Assembly (NCBI GenBank): GCA_019057795.1
Contig: JAHLWS010000053.1
Span: 1-64,000, forward strand
Source: Promethearchaeota archaeon
GTDB taxonomy: Archaea > Asgardarchaeota > Lokiarchaeia > Sigyniarchaeales > SOKP01
Direction of reading: 5' to 3'
Length of the DNA: 64,000 bases
This document shows positions 1 through 10,100 of the stretch, one piece after another. Both the position numbers and the translations under genes were made by a program. A model generated the notes under the pieces. It was not told the DNA's origin. It did no database searches and saw only the letters and a list, made by a program, of their open reading frames with translations. Position 1 is the stretch's first letter, and each line of letters begins with the position of its first letter.

Positions 1-151
1 GTGTTAGGGGGGCTATCGGGGGCAGGGTTATCGTTGGTGGAGGTACTGTTGGAGGGGGCATTGATGGAGGGGGCATAGATAGAGGCTGAACTGGAGGAGG
101 GGCACGTGGCTTATGTTCATCTTCGTCATCTCTTTCATATTCTTCCGACAT
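1..151 (-). CDS. N-terminus of a proline-rich protein, cut by the window edge
   Basis: The minus strand is open for 50 codons from an ATG at 151 to the left edge with no stop. The product begins with a short acidic stretch (MSEEYERDDEDEHK) and continues as a proline-rich segment in which PPP triplets recur with M, S, T and V between them. This looks like a disordered, low-complexity N-terminal tail; any folded domain lies outside the window. The stretch is much richer in G and C than its surroundings because of the CCN proline codons. The function cannot be told from this fragment. Confidence 0.55.
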   Translation of the reverse strand, partial: MSEEYERDDEDEHKPRAPPPVQPLSMPPPSMPPPTVPPPTITLPPIAPLT

Positions 152-281
152 AATTATCTTCTCTTATTGTTTAAATATAAAAATTACTATGGTCTATAAC
201 TTTAATAGTGGATTTACTTTAAAAATTTTAGTTTAATATATAGCACAAAAGCGTATTATTTTTTGAAAGGAACTTTAAAAA

Positions 282-1370
282 TTAAAAGCAATTCCAATAG
301 GGATTTAAATGTTCTTTTAATTCGGGGATTATTTTGTTATTTACGTAATTTAAAACTTCTTCACCAGATTTTCTAGGTTTTTCTTCAATTAAGTCATCCT
401 CATTTTCATTAAGCACATGAATACAATTATATACTGCTTTTGCTTGTTTATCTATCTCATAACCACCTTCTAAAGTTATTAATATTCTTCCACTAGCATA
501 TTCATCAGCTATTGTTTTAAGTTTTTTTAAGTAGTTTGCGGGTCCTTGAATTGTCCATCCCATATTGGTTAACCTATCTGTCCAATGAGTGTCGAACCCA
601 GCAGAAATCAAGATAAATTCTGGTTTAAATTCTTGACATATTGGTTTTATAATTTCCTCAAAATATATTAGTACTATGTCTTCTGCAGCCCTAGGAGGCA
701 TAGGAAAATTAATTATCTTCCCCTCCCCCTTCCCTGAACCTATCTCATCAATAAAACCGCTGCCAGGATAAAGCGTTCTGCCATCTTGATGAGAGTTAAA
801 TATTACGACATCTCCATTTTCAGATCCTTCATAGAAAATAGACGAAGTCCCATTTCCATGGTGACAATCCCAATCAATTATTGCAACCCTATTTATATTT
901 TTTTCTCTAAATAAGTACTCTGTAGCGATAGCGATGTTGTTGAAAATACAAAACCCTGAACATTTATAGGCGTTTGAGTGATGTCCAGGAGGTCTAACTG
1001 CCGCGAATACGTTATTTACATTACCCTCTAAAATTTCATCGATTCCATTTAAAAGACCTCCAACGCTATATAAAGAAGCTTCGTAAGTCTTAGCAGATAC
1101 GGCGGTATCCATATCAAGTTGTTGAATATGTCCAGTAACTTGAGCTATTTCGCTAACTTCTTTAACTTCGTTAATTAAGCTCTCTTGATGGACATATTTA
1201 ATTTGTTCGGTAGTAGCTTTTCTAGGTTGAATTAATTCGAAATTAGGATTTTCCAACACCTTCTTATCTTTTAAAAAATCCATAATACCAACAAGTCTTT
1301 CGTGGCTTTCAACATGAACGCCAATTCGATGTTCTAAATAAATAGGATCATATACTATACCCGTCTTCAT
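282..1370 (-). CDS. Histone deacetylase family protein (HDAC/AcuC/AphA-like)
   Basis: This is a 362-residue member of the arginase/deacetylase fold, which removes acetyl groups from lysine or polyamines with a catalytic zinc. The family's signature elements occur in order: RPPGHHSN near residue 126 with the two active-site histidines, IDWDCHHGNG near residues 163-172 with the metal-binding Asp and His, and SAGFDTH near residue 257 with the second metal-binding Asp. The length fits a single catalytic domain. The substrate cannot be read from the sequence; acetylated histone-like proteins, other proteins and polyamines are all possible. The gene is monocistronic and divergent from the GTPase gene downstream in the window. 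Confidence 0.9.
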   Translation of the reverse strand: MKTGIVYDPIYLEHRIGVHVESHERLVGIMDFLKDKKVLENPNFELIQPRKATTEQIKYVHQESLINEVKEVSEIAQVTGHIQQLDMDTAVSAKTYEASLYSVGGLLNGIDEILEGNVNNVFAAVRPPGHHSNAYKCSGFCIFNNIAIATEYLFREKNINRVAIIDWDCHHGNGTSSIFYEGSENGDVVIFNSHQDGRTLYPGSGFIDEIGSGKGEGKIINFPMPPRAAEDIVLIYFEEIIKPICQEFKPEFILISAGFDTHWTDRLTNMGWTIQGPANYLKKLKTIADEYASGRILITLEGGYEIDKQAKAVYNCIHVLNENEDDLIEEKPRKSGEEVLNYVNNKIIPELKEHLNPYWNCF

Positions 1371-1498
1371 TACAATCTCATCTCGAATATTTCAAAGAGT
1401 TATAATTACTTTTTAATTTAGGATTTAATAAATAAAGTATTTACTATTTTTTTATTATGTTAATTGCTAAAAAAATATAAGGATTTAATTGAAAAAAT

Positions 1499-2008
1499 AT
1501 GGTTTATCGTATTAAAGTAATAATAATTGGAGAAGCTGGAGTCGGTAAGACGAGTTTAGTAAAAAAATTCGTTTCTGGTCACTTCACAAAAGATTATCGA
1601 GCATCAATAGGTACGAACATGTTTATTAAAAAGTTAGATTTAAACTCAGATAAAAAAGTCTCAATTCAAATTTGGGATATAGCTGGCCAAGAAAAATGGA
1701 TAAAAATGAGACATTTATATTATAGAGGGACTCATGGTGCTTTAATTGTTGGAGATCTCACGAGAAGAAATACTTTTGAACAAATAGTACATTTTTGGAG
1801 CCCAGATATGAAAAAATATTGTGCTGAGGTTCCAATAATTTTACTAGCTAATAAATCAGATCTTAATTCAGACATTTCTGAAAACGATGTAGAAATCGTT
1901 GGAAAAAGAATAAATACTAAATTAATTTTTCATACATCGGCTAAGAATGGTGAAAATGTCGAGAAATCTTTTGAAATGATAGCTAGATATGCTCTAAAAA
2001 TAGTGTAA
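1499..2008 (+). CDS. Ras/Rab-like small GTPase
   Basis: The 169-residue product is a single G domain. G1 is GEAGVGKT (residues 11-18), G3 is DIAGQE (about 59-64, the Rab/Ras WDxAGQE form), G4 is NKSD (about 118) and G5 is TSAK (about 146). The switch I threonine is probably in SIGTN. The fold resembles eukaryotic Rab/Ras/Arf GTPases, which are greatly expanded in Asgard genomes. There is no C-terminal cysteine for prenylation and no N-terminal lipidation motif, so stable membrane attachment would need a partner. An ATG start is used with no in-frame alternative nearby. Its regulators are unknown; a Roadblock protein and a longin-like protein occur elsewhere in the window but are not linked to it. 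Confidence 0.92.
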   Translation: MVYRIKVIIIGEAGVGKTSLVKKFVSGHFTKDYRASIGTNMFIKKLDLNSDKKVSIQIWDIAGQEKWIKMRHLYYRGTHGALIVGDLTRRNTFEQIVHFWSPDMKKYCAEVPIILLANKSDLNSDISENDVEIVGKRINTKLIFHTSAKNGENVEKSFEMIARYALKIV

Positions 2009-2021
2009 TAAGATTTTGGTC

Positions 2022-3002
2022 TTATAATTTAATTGCTATTTTGATAAAATTTCTTTCGCCCGGTTCAAGGAACTTTTCAAATGCTTGTTGTATATCTTGT
2101 ATCGGTATTACCTGCGAAATAAGTTTTTCTGCTTTTATCTTATTTTGAGCAAAAAATTTTAAAGACGCAAGTATATCGTCTCGATCGTGACCAAGAACTC
2201 CTTTCAAGCATACCTCTTTAGAGTTGATTAAAAACATTGGGAAGGAAATACGCCCCTTATGTACACCTTCTAATAATACAGTTCCTCCACGCTTTATTAA
2301 ATCAATTGCCATAAGTAAAGATCGCTCGTTCCCTGCGCAGTCAAATATAAAAGAAGGTTTACCAAATTTTTTAATAAATTTATTAATTTTGATCATGGTA
2401 GGGGGAAACGATTCAGTTGCGCCCATTTCTTTAGCTTTTTCTCTTAAAAATTTTTGAGGCTCAATTACAACTATATAATTGGGATCTCTTTCACTAACCA
2501 AATAATTTAGAAAGCAAAGACCTATATTTCCTCCACCAATAATAATTACATTTTGATTTGAAGTGATTTTAGATAATTTTGTTCCTCTTACAGCATTGGC
2601 AAATGATTCTATCATTATTGCTTCTTTAATTGAAACAGATTTAGGGATATTGAATAGATATTTTTTAGGTACCCGAACGAATTCTGCAAATCCACCGTCC
2701 TTAAAGATACCCATTCCATCTAACTGCCCTTGGCTAATATCTAATAAAACATTAATTCCACAAACTTTATCGCCTATTTCAACATTTGTAATGTTACTTC
2801 CGATTTCGACAACCTCTCCTGCGAACTCATGGCCCATAATTAATGGCACTTGATACATTTTAATTTTAAAATTTGTAACATCGCTTCCACATATTCCACA
2901 GTAATGTACTTTCACTATAAGATCGTCTGGTCCAGGAGTTGGTGTAGGATAATCTTCCTTGTAAGTAATTTTTTTAATATCTATAAAAACGGCAGCTTTC
3001 AT
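2022..3002 (-). CDS. Zinc-type medium-chain alcohol/polyol dehydrogenase
   Basis: This 326-residue oxidoreductase belongs to the medium-chain dehydrogenase superfamily (threonine, sorbitol and alcohol dehydrogenases). The catalytic zinc region is visible as HYCGICGSDV near residue 35 and GHEFAGEVVEIG near residue 58. A Rossmann glycine motif, IIGGGNIGL, for NAD(P) lies near residue 150. The loop after GDKV that normally holds four cysteines for the structural zinc has almost none here, and the protein is a little shorter than usual, so the structural zinc lobe seems lost. It converges tail to tail with the GTPase gene. The substrate is unknown. Confidence 0.85.
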   Translation of the reverse strand: MKAAVFIDIKKITYKEDYPTPTPGPDDLIVKVHYCGICGSDVTNFKIKMYQVPLIMGHEFAGEVVEIGSNITNVEIGDKVCGINVLLDISQGQLDGMGIFKDGGFAEFVRVPKKYLFNIPKSVSIKEAIMIESFANAVRGTKLSKITSNQNVIIIGGGNIGLCFLNYLVSERDPNYIVVIEPQKFLREKAKEMGATESFPPTMIKINKFIKKFGKPSFIFDCAGNERSLLMAIDLIKRGGTVLLEGVHKGRISFPMFLINSKEVCLKGVLGHDRDDILASLKFFAQNKIKAEKLISQVIPIQDIQQAFEKFLEPGERNFIKIAIKL

Positions 3003-3160
3003 TTTTCAATCTCTTCTCAAATAATGATTAATTGTTATGAATTCTTAAATATAGGTTAGTTTTTTAAATATTAATATTATATTTTTTATTTTACAAATAA
3101 TTAAATTTTTTAAATCATCATAAAGTTTTTTGTATAAAAACTTCCAATAAATGATTTATA

Positions 3161-3868
3161 ATGTCAGAAAGAAAGGAAGAACATATAACAGGCGGCGGCA
3201 AGATTCGCAGCGTAATTCTTGGATTGAACGATGGACTCATTTCAATATTTACATTGTTAGTAGGGGTTGCTGCAGCAACTTTAATAAAAAGTGGGGATAA
3301 TACTATTGTAATATTAACTGGAATTGCAGCAATGGTATCCGGAGCAGTAAGTATGGGACTTGGTGAATATATTTCATCAAAATCTGAATATAATTATGTT
3401 AAAAATGAAATTAGAAAAGAAAAAGCTGAAATTTTACTTTTTCCTGAAGAAGAGAAGGAAGAAGTAAGAGATATCTTTAAAAAAATGGGGATAAAAGAAG
3501 AGATTTTAAATCCATGTGTAGAATCTATTACAGCAAATGAGGAAAAATGGTTGGAATTTTTAATAAAAAACGAATTGGGTTTAGAAGAACTTGGAATTCC
3601 CATTATAGGAGCGTTATTAACTTTTTTTTCTTTTATTGTTGGAGCCCTTATTCCTCAATTGCCCTATTTTCTAAATTTAGGGGTAATTTCACTTATATTT
3701 TCTTCAATTTTGTCTCTTAGTTCTCTTTTCATAGTTGGAGGTTTAAAAACAAAAATTACTGGTGAATCAGCCATAAAAGGAGGCTTAGAGATGGTCGTTA
3801 TTGGAGTTGTAGCATTTATAATATCCTTAGTTATCGGATTATGGTTAGAACAGCTAATTCCGTTATAA
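3161..3868 (+). CDS. VIT1/CCC1 family membrane iron/manganese transporter
   Basis: The 235-residue membrane protein matches the VIT1/CCC1 family, which moves Fe2+ or Mn2+ across membranes. The N-terminal stretch with RSVILGLNDGLIS leads into transmembrane helix 1. A second hydrophobic helix ends in GEYISSKSE, then comes a charged cytoplasmic segment (about residues 88-140) corresponding to the metal-binding domain of plant VIT1. Three more hydrophobic segments follow. The neighbouring rubrerythrin, on the opposite strand, is also an iron protein; a shared role in iron or oxidative-stress handling is an inference from proximity only. Confidence 0.88.
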   Translation: MSERKEEHITGGGKIRSVILGLNDGLISIFTLLVGVAAATLIKSGDNTIVILTGIAAMVSGAVSMGLGEYISSKSEYNYVKNEIRKEKAEILLFPEEEKEEVRDIFKKMGIKEEILNPCVESITANEEKWLEFLIKNELGLEELGIPIIGALLTFFSFIVGALIPQLPYFLNLGVISLIFSSILSLSSLFIVGGLKTKITGESAIKGGLEMVVIGVVAFIISLVIGLWLEQLIPL

Positions 3869-3907
3869 CATTTTTTAGGTTTCTTTCTAGGAACTCCTAT
3901 TAAAAAA

Positions 3908-4483
3908 TTATGCTTTCATGAAAAACTTTTGATCGTGTTCACAATTAGGGCAAATTTTAGGTTTTTTTTTTAGCTCGACATTTCCACAAATCCGGCAAAT
4001 ATATATGTCTATATCTTCAAAAGGTTCTTTTTTATCAAGTTTTTTTAGAAATTTAATGTACAATTTGCTATGAACAATTTCAGCCATTCTTGCTAAATCA
4101 AACGAAAATTCTGCTAAATAAACATCGTTTTTTTTAGCACTTTTCATAAATCCTTTATAAATTTTCTTGAATTCAAATGTTTCTCCTGCGATTGCTTGGA
4201 TTAAATTATTTCTGGTATTTCTAACTTGCTTTTTTAAAACTTTTTCTTCAATATTAACGATTGCATTTAAATCGACAGATTTTTTCGTAATTTCTTCAAT
4301 TGCCTTTAAATGGTTTTTTATATGGATCGATTCCGCAGTAGAAATGGCTTTAAACAAGTGAGCTATCTCTGTAAAACCTTCATTTAGTGCCTTTTCGGCA
4401 AATAGCTCATATTTTCTTTTAGCATTGCTTTCTCCTATTATAGCTTCTTTTAAATTTTCAATAACAACAGAGATAAAAATCAC
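3908..4483 (-). CDS. rbr: Rubrerythrin
   Basis: Rubrerythrin reduces peroxide in anaerobes using a diiron site and a rubredoxin-like iron. The N-terminal four-helix ferritin-like domain (residues about 8-145) shows the family motif ENLKEAIIGESNAKRKYE and later metal-ligand Glu/His helices (AESIHIKNH, AEIVHSKLY). The C-terminal CRICGN...CPNCEH provides the four cysteines. The GTG at 4483 lies inside a Shine-Dalgarno-like AGGTGA, which suggests that the true start is a few codons later. The family's usual N-terminus would begin near ISVVIENL, where only ATC or ATT codons are available (see findings). Confidence 0.9.
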   Translation of the reverse strand: MIFISVVIENLKEAIIGESNAKRKYELFAEKALNEGFTEIAHLFKAISTAESIHIKNHLKAIEEITKKSVDLNAIVNIEEKVLKKQVRNTRNNLIQAIAGETFEFKKIYKGFMKSAKKNDVYLAEFSFDLARMAEIVHSKLYIKFLKKLDKKEPFEDIDIYICRICGNVELKKKPKICPNCEHDQKFFMKA

Positions 4484-4548
4484 CTATTATTAATTTTTAA
4501 AAATTAAGTAAAAAGAAGTCATAACCCAATTATTAACTTATTTATTTT

Positions 4549-4773
4549 TTAATCTTTCACTAAGTTGTCAATAGGCATAAACACAGAACAGTGTTTATAT
4601 TTATCACGGCAAAGAACCATGTTTCTTGATCTTTTTGAATTTCTGGATTCATTGGAAGGAAATAAGTAATCCGTAAGCATTGGTATAAAAACTATATCCC
4701 ATTCAAGACCTTTATCATTACAGATTCCATTAGTTTTTGTAAAAAAGAAGTATTGTTTTAAATTTTTTAAGAT
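4549..4773 (-). pseudogene. Remnant of a UvrD/Rep-type (SF1) DNA helicase C-terminal region
   Basis: Seventy-four open codons end at a TAA at 4549, with a TAA immediately upstream of 4773 and no ATG, GTG or TTG that would give a sensible start. The product contains KGLEWDIVFIPMLTDYLFP, which closely resembles motif V and its flank in UvrD/PcrA/AddA helicases (KGLEWDxVFxPxLxxGxFP). The normal upstream helicase domains are absent, and the downstream motif VI arginine region is only vaguely recognisable (RNMVLCRDKY). I interpret it as a decayed fragment of a helicase or nuclease gene in the gap between mcm and rubrerythrin. A short functional peptide is less likely. Confidence 0.6.
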
Positions 4774-4801
4774 TTAATTGTCTAAACAATTATAAATTCT
4801 T

Positions 4802-6928
4802 TTAGTCATCTTTATTTGTAAATCTAAGCATATTATTTCTCGGTTCGTATAAAGTTCCTTCCTTTATTAACTCCTCAAGAGCGTCTTTGATCCATTTTTC
4901 ATCTAAATCTTCTTCGAGTTCGAGAATTTGAATAACACTATTCCTCTCTAATGCTTTCCAATTACCATCTTCAAAAATCTCTTTTAGCCTGGTAAGCATT
5001 TTGTCGAGTTTATTTATAGAACTTCTAGATTGTCCAACTAAAATTCGATCCATATCAATTTTTCCAGTAGTCTCGTCGTAACCAGTATCTTTCAGATATC
5101 TTTTAAATAGTTTGATAATTTCAGCTACATCATTTTTAACTACTTTTTCTCTTAAAGCCATCTTTGCGTATGCTTCGCTTAACCTCACAAGTGCTTCTAG
5201 ATTTCTAGCAAGGATTGAGACGATTGCGTCTTCACTATCGTACTGTCCTCGTAGATTTAAATAAAATTCTTTAATTTTTTCTTTAGCTTCTTCAGTTAAT
5301 ACGGGGTGACAAGTCCTTCTTGCATATTCAATGTATTTTTTTAAAAGATCGCGAGGAATCGGAGATATTTTCCCAGTTTTACTTTCAATATCATCGTCCG
5401 GCCCTAGCATCGCATTTTTTAAAATAAATTCTGCCATTTGTGCGTCGTTGGCAGGGTCAGGCCTATCAATAACAATAAAGATTAGATCGAAACGGGATAA
5501 AAGTGATGGGGGTAAATGAATATTTTGTGTAGGCGTTTTGTATCTGTCATATCTCCCAGAACGTGGGTTTGCTGCTGCGATGATTGCTGTTTGGGCTTTT
5601 AAGGTTGCAACTATCCCTGCTTTAGCTATGCTAACAGTTTGTTGTTCCATCGCTTCGTGCAGAGCAGATCTATCGGAAGTTTCCATTTTGTCAAACTCGT
5701 CTATTGCCGCTACACCTCCGTTTGCTAACACGATAGCTCCTGCTTCAAGATTCATTTGGCCTGTATCTGTGTCTTTAATAACTGCCGCTGTTAAACCGAC
5801 AGCTGAAGAGCCTTTGCCAGAAGTATATAACCCGCGAGGTGACACTTCAATAGCACTTTTTAGAATTTCCGATTTACCGGTTCCGGGATCGCCGACGAAT
5901 AGAAGATGAATATCACCTCGTTTATAACCACCTCCTGGCCTTTTTTTTCTTGTCCCTCCAAAAAGGGTTAAAGCAGTAGCCATTTTAAGTTCTTCTCTTC
6001 CATAAATTACGGGTGAAATAGATCTGGCAATTTTCTTATGTATCATAGGTTCTTTAGATAACTTTTCAATCTCTTTTTTATCTTCTTTAGATAATTCGAT
6101 GAAACCTTCGCTTTTATCTTCCGGATCGATATAATTTACATCGATATATGTTTTGAATAGCGTACTATTTATGCTCTTTGTAGATTGGGCTAAAACGGAT
6201 TTATAAGTTCCCAATAATTTTACTCTATCACCTGGTTTTACGATATCAACTAAATCGTGGGTTAAAATTGCTTGAATTGATCTAGGAATTCTGCCAGGTG
6301 GCAAATCTTCTGGAATTTCTTGGATCATTACACTTTGCCAATCAATAAATTCTGAGTTTTTTGAAACAAGCCGAAAATCTGATTGCGATTTAGCTTTACA
6401 CCTTGGATTAATACAAAAATTAGGCCATTTTATTTTAGAACTAAGCTGAAGTACTTCAAATTGTGTTTTGCAGGTCATGCATTCAAATGCCGCTTCTATT
6501 AATTTCGGTCGTATCGTTGAGCTCCTAACTAGGATTCCTTTAGTCCATACAAGGTTGTCAATATTTTTTGCTCGTAACCCTCTCAATGAGATGAATAAGG
6601 GGCTCTTATCGTCTTTGGTTGTTATTCTTACAAAGTAGTCTTTATCAGTTAATTTACTTCCTTGAAACTTTAATATGTTTCTAAAAGCTTCTGTTGCGTT
6701 TTCTAAAAGAGTTTCGGGATCTTTTCTTAATAGTTCGGCAATTTGAGAGTCGAAGGCCAACAAGTCCTCATAAAATATTATTAAAGTATTACTACCCTTA
6801 GAAAATATATCATTTATTTTGTCTTGATACTTATATACTCCAGGTTTATCTTCAAATAGCCTGTAAAAATCTTCAAAACGTGAAGTTTTATGAATCGGTA
6901 CACTAGGACGGGATATTGGCGTTGTCAA
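4802..6928 (-). CDS. mcm: MCM replicative DNA helicase
   Basis: The 708-residue product is the archaeal minichromosome maintenance helicase, which unwinds DNA at replication forks as a hexamer. The N-terminal domain has a zinc-binding element, CMTCKTQF...CINPRCK (about residues 150-180). The AAA+ core has Walker A GDPGTGKS (about 345-352), Walker B AAIDEFDKM (about 407) and the arginine-finger segment LLSRFDL (about 478). A C-terminal winged helix follows. The start is TTG at 6928, preceded by AAAGGTGA at good Shine-Dalgarno spacing. Length and motif order are normal. A GINS-like gene lies 3.6 kb away on the other strand. Confidence 0.97.
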   Translation of the reverse strand: MTTPISRPSVPIHKTSRFEDFYRLFEDKPGVYKYQDKINDIFSKGSNTLIIFYEDLLAFDSQIAELLRKDPETLLENATEAFRNILKFQGSKLTDKDYFVRITTKDDKSPLFISLRGLRAKNIDNLVWTKGILVRSSTIRPKLIEAAFECMTCKTQFEVLQLSSKIKWPNFCINPRCKAKSQSDFRLVSKNSEFIDWQSVMIQEIPEDLPPGRIPRSIQAILTHDLVDIVKPGDRVKLLGTYKSVLAQSTKSINSTLFKTYIDVNYIDPEDKSEGFIELSKEDKKEIEKLSKEPMIHKKIARSISPVIYGREELKMATALTLFGGTRKKRPGGGYKRGDIHLLFVGDPGTGKSEILKSAIEVSPRGLYTSGKGSSAVGLTAAVIKDTDTGQMNLEAGAIVLANGGVAAIDEFDKMETSDRSALHEAMEQQTVSIAKAGIVATLKAQTAIIAAANPRSGRYDRYKTPTQNIHLPPSLLSRFDLIFIVIDRPDPANDAQMAEFILKNAMLGPDDDIESKTGKISPIPRDLLKKYIEYARRTCHPVLTEEAKEKIKEFYLNLRGQYDSEDAIVSILARNLEALVRLSEAYAKMALREKVVKNDVAEIIKLFKRYLKDTGYDETTGKIDMDRILVGQSRSSINKLDKMLTRLKEIFEDGNWKALERNSVIQILELEEDLDEKWIKDALEELIKEGTLYEPRNNMLRFTNKDD

Positions 6929-7037
6929 GCAGATTCACCTTTAAAATAATAGTAATATACCAAAGTTATTTTTGGTGATATTTTAATTTGATATATTAAC
7001 GATTTAAGCTTATTAAACTGCAAATAAAATTTGTCGG

Positions 7038-7080
7038 AAAAAAATCATGGGAGAGAAATGGTTTAGTGATATACTCCATG
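7038..7080 (-). terminator. Hairpin plus T-run terminator downstream of the HEAT-repeat gene
   Basis: On the minus strand, CATGGAG (7080-7074) pairs with CTCCCATG (7053-7046) with one bulged C. Seven Ts follow almost directly (7044-7038). It begins 28 bases after the stop codon of the large HEAT-repeat gene and precedes mcm. The arrangement resembles an intrinsic terminator; archaeal termination mostly needs only the U-run. Confidence 0.5.
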
Positions 7081-7107
7081 TGGTTTTTCATAATCCTAAA
7101 AGAAATG

Positions 7108-10100
7108 TTAACTTTCTCTCAATTTTGTTAGCATTTCGCATATTATTGGGTCTTGCGACATCTCACATCGAATTTTTAATAGCGATATTACTCTTTTTTT
7201 TATTTTTTCATCTTCATATCTAACAGTGCGTCCTAGTATTATTGCGATCGATTGTTGTGTTTGCATTGAATATTCATCGCTTAAACTTTTCAATAATTTA
7301 GAAAGTACTTTAGAAATACCAATTTCTTGTATGATTTTAACCATAACATCTACAGTAGTGTTTCTTACATCCCCGCTTTCATCACCTAACAGTGAAATTA
7401 CGCTACTAAAGATTCTATCAATATTTTCAAAGCTGTATATTTTTAATAAATTAGCTGCTCCCTCTCTAACCTTGGAGTCTTTATTTAATAAATTCTCAGA
7501 AACTTTTTCAAAGGGGATTTGAGTTTCCGTAATTCCTTCTACTGATGAAAGAACATTCATGGAAGAACGACGAACCCAACTTTTATCGTCGTCTAATAAA
7601 GAAACAAGTTTTTCAATAATAGTCTCCTTGTTATCGACAGCTTTAAAAATCTTTCCCAAACTTGTTACAGTGGCATCCCTAACTATCCACTCTTTGTCAA
7701 CTAACGCTTTATTTATCAAAGCATCAGCAGTAGCGAAAGAGAGTTTCTGACCAATGTATCCTAATATTTTCACGCTTGTTTCTCTTATAAAGGAATCTTC
7801 ATCTGAAAGAAAGTTTATAGTAAGGCGCACCGGAATAAGATCTGGTAATTGTTTTGATATTTCTAACATTGATTTAGTTAAAATTATTCTTATAGATATG
7901 TCCTGTTCTGTTATGGACTGCAATAAATCAGTTATTACCGGTTGTAATGCTAATGGATTAATTTTTGAAATTTTTAAAATTAGTTGGGATACTTCTTTCT
8001 TAATTTTTTTATCGTTTTCACTTCGAATTAAAGATATTATTGATTTAATATCGATTTTATCCATATAATCTTCTATTAAACCATCCAAAGAAGTAATGAC
8101 ATTTAATTTTATATCTTTATCATCGGAACCTAAATGTTTAATTAATCTTGGTATTATTTCCTTAGGATATTGTTTAGCAACTTTAGTTATTGTTCTAGAA
8201 ATTACGCCTTTTGAGATATATTTTGATTCGTCCTTAGTTTTTATTAACCTAGCTAAAACTAAAGTTGGGTTTTTTTCATAATTCTCAACGATAATATTTG
8301 AGATTCTTTCTTTTAATTCAAAATCATCAAATTTTATGAAAATCAAGAAAGTTGTTAAGATTTTTTCTGGATTTTTATCCCAAAGTTTACCAAGGAGAGA
8401 TAACACGCTGTTCAAAGTTTCTAAATTTTCGGAGTCGATTTTACTGATAATCTTATCTATGTCAATGGAGTCAGGTTCTTCACTATAATACTTTACAAGA
8501 GCTGAAACAGATGCATTCCTAACGCTTATATCTGAGTCAACTAATCCTTCAAAAATGGACGAAATAGGAATATTAAATTTTTTGAAGTTCCCCATTTTAG
8601 AAATAACTTCAAATATAGATGCTCTAACAGAGCTTGTAGGGTCTCTCATAAAGGGAATTATTTTATTAATAATTTCGGATTCAATCTTTTCAACATCTAT
8701 ATTCTTTATATTTTTAATGGCTGCAGCTCTAATTTCTTTATTAGTATGATTTAATTTATCTAAAAAAATTTCAATAGGAATATTAATTGAAGATTCTGCT
8801 AAAAGGCTAAGAAGTTCCACTTGAATAGCGCTGTTTGGATCGTTTAATAATTTCATCAAATTAAAATTTCGTACTACTTCTTTTTCTTTTTTAGCAATTC
8901 TTACCAAGATTTTTAATCCTAATAACTTTAATCTCCACTCTGAATCATTTACTAAGTTATATATAACATTTATAGGAATTTGTTTAATTAAAGCAAAATC
9001 AGCATCTATTAAGGATTTTGCAATAGGAATACTTTTGTCGTAATTTGGAGATTCCAATGATTCTATAATCCAAGGCAATATCATATTTGGAATTTCCTTC
9101 TCTAATTTAGTAAAAATTTTGTACGATATCTTTCTTGAATTCGAGTTTGAGTCGCATAACCCGTCTAATAAAGAATCTTTAAATTTCCAATCGTTTAAAG
9201 AGATTTCTGACTTCAAAGGAATCCTTTCAAACATCATCAAGAGCGTGCTTTCTGCGTGCTCTCTTAGTACAGGATCAGAATGTTTGATAAAATTAAATAG
9301 TGGGATGGGATCAAAGGTTTGACCATACTCCGTAATTTTTGAGTATTTAAGATTTTTAGTAAACTCATTTTTTTTTGATAAGAAGTAATAAGATGTAAAT
9401 GTGATCATACAAATTTCTTCGATTACTGCCGCCCAAGCAAACTCAGTAAAATTTGGAATAATATCTTGCGTGAAAATCGAATAACTAAAAGTCACCGATA
9501 ATTTGTCGATATTCACTATTAAAAAATTTACTAAAACATTGAGGCCAATTGCGGCCATTAAATACGCTGCAAAATAAATATCAATTCCTCTATATTTAAT
9601 TTTTCTGCCCCAAAATCGAGTAAAGTATCCTATTATGCCAAACAATAGAGTAACAAACACAAAATACGAGGTCATCGTTGATATTGCTAGTGATCCAGAA
9701 AAAAAGAATATTATCGTTTGAATCATAGAAATCCAAGCCCACACAAAAACGAACAACATTAAACCGAATAGTATATACGGTTTAGGATTTGATATAAATT
9801 GGTTCATACCTCTTTTGCTATCTTCAAAATTTAAAAACGAAGATCTTTTAATTTCAGGGATGTGAACGAACTCGTTTGTTATTCCAGCTACATAACCTTT
9901 CGACCCATAAAATGTTAAAATCATAAGGGGGTAACCAAGTAACCAAGAGACCCAAATTACTAAAAAAGGTAATCCCGCAAGAGAAAGTAACATTGGGGGG
10001 ATAATAAAGAGTAAATAAAGAAGAATTGCCATAATTACAGAAATAATCTTGCTTTTAGATAAATGAATAATTTTATTCCCAATAAATTTATGAAATGGAG

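Noticed and set aside
9400..9480. CPBP-family membrane protease call for the HEAT-repeat protein
   Set aside because: Only an EE pair in one helix is similar; the arginine and later histidine motifs are not recognisable.
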